Shown here: positions 5,412 through 6,603 of the stretch, piece by piece
How positions within the stretch are numbered: the stretch's first letter is position 1
Layout of the letters: each line of letters begins with the position of its first letter
From: Clostridia bacterium
GTDB lineage: Bacteria; Bacillota_A; Clostridia; Oscillospirales; CAG-272
Direction of reading: 5' to 3'
Assembly (NCBI GenBank): GCA_017542695.1
Contig: JAFXWT010000023.1
Location: forward strand, 1 to 6,603
DNA: 6,603 nt
Made by a program: the position numbers and the translations under genes
The notes under the pieces: model-generated
What the model was told of the DNA's origin: nothing
Database searches by the model: none
The model's input: only the letters and a program-made list of their open reading frames with translations

Positions 5412-6530
5412 ATGAATAAGAAAATTACAAATATTATAACAGCCGCCGTCTTTGCGGCGATCATCGTCGGTCTATCGCTCGCGCTTGTAATAGCGCCGCG
5501 CGACGCGATATCGAAAGCCGAGCGCCGCGCGCTGGCAACTCTCCCCGACGTGACGTGGAAGAATATCAAAAGCGGGCTCGTCGAGGAAAACCTTGAAAAC
5601 TTCCTTGCCGACGGATTTTTCGCGCGCGACGTCTTTCGCGGGATAAAGGCGCGATTTCAGACGCGCTTCCTCTTTATGAAGGAAAACAACGGCATCGCCG
5701 AAAAGAACGGCTACTATACCAAGATCATAACGTCGCTCTCCGAAGCGTCGCTGAAAAACGCGGGCGAAAAGCTGAAAGCGATATACGATAAATACGTCGC
5801 CGCCGCGGGCGGCAAGTGCTATCTGTCGATCATCCCCGACAAGAGCTACTATTTTTCCCGCGACTACGGCTATCCGTCGTACGACTTCGACAAGCTGACC
5901 GAGGCGATAAGATCGTACCTTTCGGATGCGGAATATATCGACCTCACACAGCTTTTGTCGCTTGAAAGTTACTACAAAACCGACACTCACTGGCGGCAGG
6001 AAAAGATCGTTCCCGTCGCCGAGGCGATCCTTGAAAAGATGGGACGCGGCGAAGCGCTCACGTCGGACGAGATATCGGCAATGTATAAAATAAACGCGCT
6101 GGACGGCTTTTCTGGTGTTTACGCGGGGCAGTCGGCGATGGACCCGCCGCCCGAAACGCTGTATTATCTTTCGAGCGCGGCGCTTGAAAAATGCCGCGTT
6201 TTCGACTTTGAAACGAGAAAATATCTCCCCGTTTACGACGTTGCGAAATTTAACGGCGACGACGGCTACGACGTGTTTCTGTCGGGAACGAAGCCGATCC
6301 TTCGCATCGAAAATCCCGAGGCACAGAGCGACGCGAAGCTCATAATCTTCCGCGACTCGTTCGGCTCGTCGATATCTCCGCTCATCGCGTCGCGGTATCG
6401 GAGCGTGACGCTTGTCGACGTCCGCTACGTAAGTCCCGACGCGCTCGGAAGCTACGTCTCGTTTGACGGAGCCGACGTGCTCTTCCTTTACAGCTCGACG
6501 ATACTGAGCAACAGCTTTTCTTTCAGATGA
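5412..6530 (+). CDS. DHHW-family / AlgJ-AlgX-like SGNH-fold protein, MBOAT partner
   Basis: This 372-residue protein has its ATG five bases after GGAGG (5402-5406) and 11 bases after the MBOAT stop. A short basic N-terminus and one hydrophobic segment (about 8-28) act as an uncleaved anchor or signal, placing the rest outside the membrane. The D-G-F-F-A-R-D segment near 67 matches the start of DHHW proteins. The name-giving motif appears as T-D-T-H-W with Asp191, His193 and Trp194. F-R-D-S-F-G-S-S around Ser316 supplies the likely nucleophile, so the Asp-His-Ser set expected of AlgJ/AlgX-like SGNH proteins is complete. D-G-Y-D-V-F-L-S-G before it is also family-typical. The inferred role is accepting acyl groups delivered by the MBOAT protein and transferring them to a surface or secreted polysaccharide. 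No glycosyltransferases are in the window, so the substrate cannot be named. It is the last gene before a terminator. Confidence 0.92.
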   Translation: MNKKITNIITAAVFAAIIVGLSLALVIAPRDAISKAERRALATLPDVTWKNIKSGLVEENLENFLADGFFARDVFRGIKARFQTRFLFMKENNGIAEKNGYYTKIITSLSEASLKNAGEKLKAIYDKYVAAAGGKCYLSIIPDKSYYFSRDYGYPSYDFDKLTEAIRSYLSDAEYIDLTQLLSLESYYKTDTHWRQEKIVPVAEAILEKMGRGEALTSDEISAMYKINALDGFSGVYAGQSAMDPPPETLYYLSSAALEKCRVFDFETRKYLPVYDVAKFNGDDGYDVFLSGTKPILRIENPEAQSDAKLIIFRDSFGSSISPLIASRYRSVTLVDVRYVSPDALGSYVSFDGADVLFLYSSTILSNSFSFR

Positions 6531-6539
6531 CCATGATCC

Positions 6540-6573
6540 GGCGCGGCGTGTTTTTGCATGCCGCGTCATTTTT
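6540..6573 (+). terminator. Rho-independent terminator of the acylation operon
   Basis: An 11-bp stem (6540-6550 with 6557-6567, including two G-U pairs) surrounds a six-base loop, TTTTTG. It is followed by ATTTTT (6568-6573). It begins nine bases after the DHHW stop codon. The T-tract is short but the stem is GC-rich. Confidence 0.85.
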
Positions 6574-6576
6574 GCC

Positions 6577-6603
6577 TTGACATTTTTTGTTGAATAATGT
6601 AAA
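6577..6603 (+). promoter_or_regulatory. Probable promoter for a downstream gene, cut by the window edge
   Basis: A perfect TTGACA (6577-6582) is followed by a T-rich 17-bp spacer and TAAA at 6600-6603, the first bases of a possible -10. The placement right after a terminator mirrors the promoter of the SLOG gene. The -10 is incomplete, so this is only likely. Confidence 0.45.

Noticed and set aside
5472..6569. 365-codon open frame on the minus strand opposite the DHHW gene
   Set aside because: It is a shadow of the DHHW gene, whose codon choice leaves few stops on the other strand. Its product is Arg/Val-rich with no recognisable domain, and it would start inside the operon terminator stem. 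The + strand frame has clear family motifs.

Overview
The window looks like a chromosomal segment of a Gram-positive anaerobe, most likely an uncultured gut-type member of the Clostridia (Bacillota). The evidence is two lipoprotein precursors with Leu-Ala-Ser-Cys lipoboxes, strong GGAGG-type ribosome binding sites before every gene, a Thr-rich wall-spanning linker, atrophied bacterial Ig-like modules, and a YpsA-type SLOG protein. This assignment is inference; there is no rRNA or other marker gene. All genes are on the + strand.

Region 1 (1-2233): the 3' end of an OB-fold-like protein gene is followed by a complete 658-residue surface lipoprotein. The lipoprotein is built from Ig-like and OB-fold-like modules and ends in two nearly identical tandem units. 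There is no terminator between the two genes, so they probably share a transcript, which ends at a strong hairpin at 2202-2233.

Region 2 (2238-2843): a monocistronic unit. A near-consensus sigma-70-type promoter (TTGACA, 17 bp, extended -10 TGG-TATTAT) drives a SLOG/DUF1273 (YpsA-like) gene that ends at its own terminator.

Region 3 (2844-6573): a three-gene transcription unit bounded by terminators on both sides. After a structured leader of about 100 nt come a lipoprotein of unknown family with an internally duplicated domain, an MBOAT O-acyltransferase of the AlgI/PatA/DltB type (TTG start), and a DHHW/AlgJ-AlgX-like SGNH-fold protein. The last two are a known kind of pair: a membrane MBOAT passes an acyl group across the membrane and an extracytoplasmic SGNH-type protein places it on a glycan. 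The inferred job of the operon is O-acetylation, or other acylation, of a cell-surface or secreted polysaccharide. The lipoprotein is a candidate, unproven, third component. A new -35 element begins after the final terminator and its promoter runs off the window.

No RNA genes, mobile elements, CRISPR arrays or attachment sites were recognised, and no gene-free stretch exceeds 300 bases. The least ordinary parts are the duplicated-domain lipoprotein encoded with the acylation pair, its repeat- and hairpin-bearing leader, and the nearly identical OB-like repeats in the first lipoprotein.
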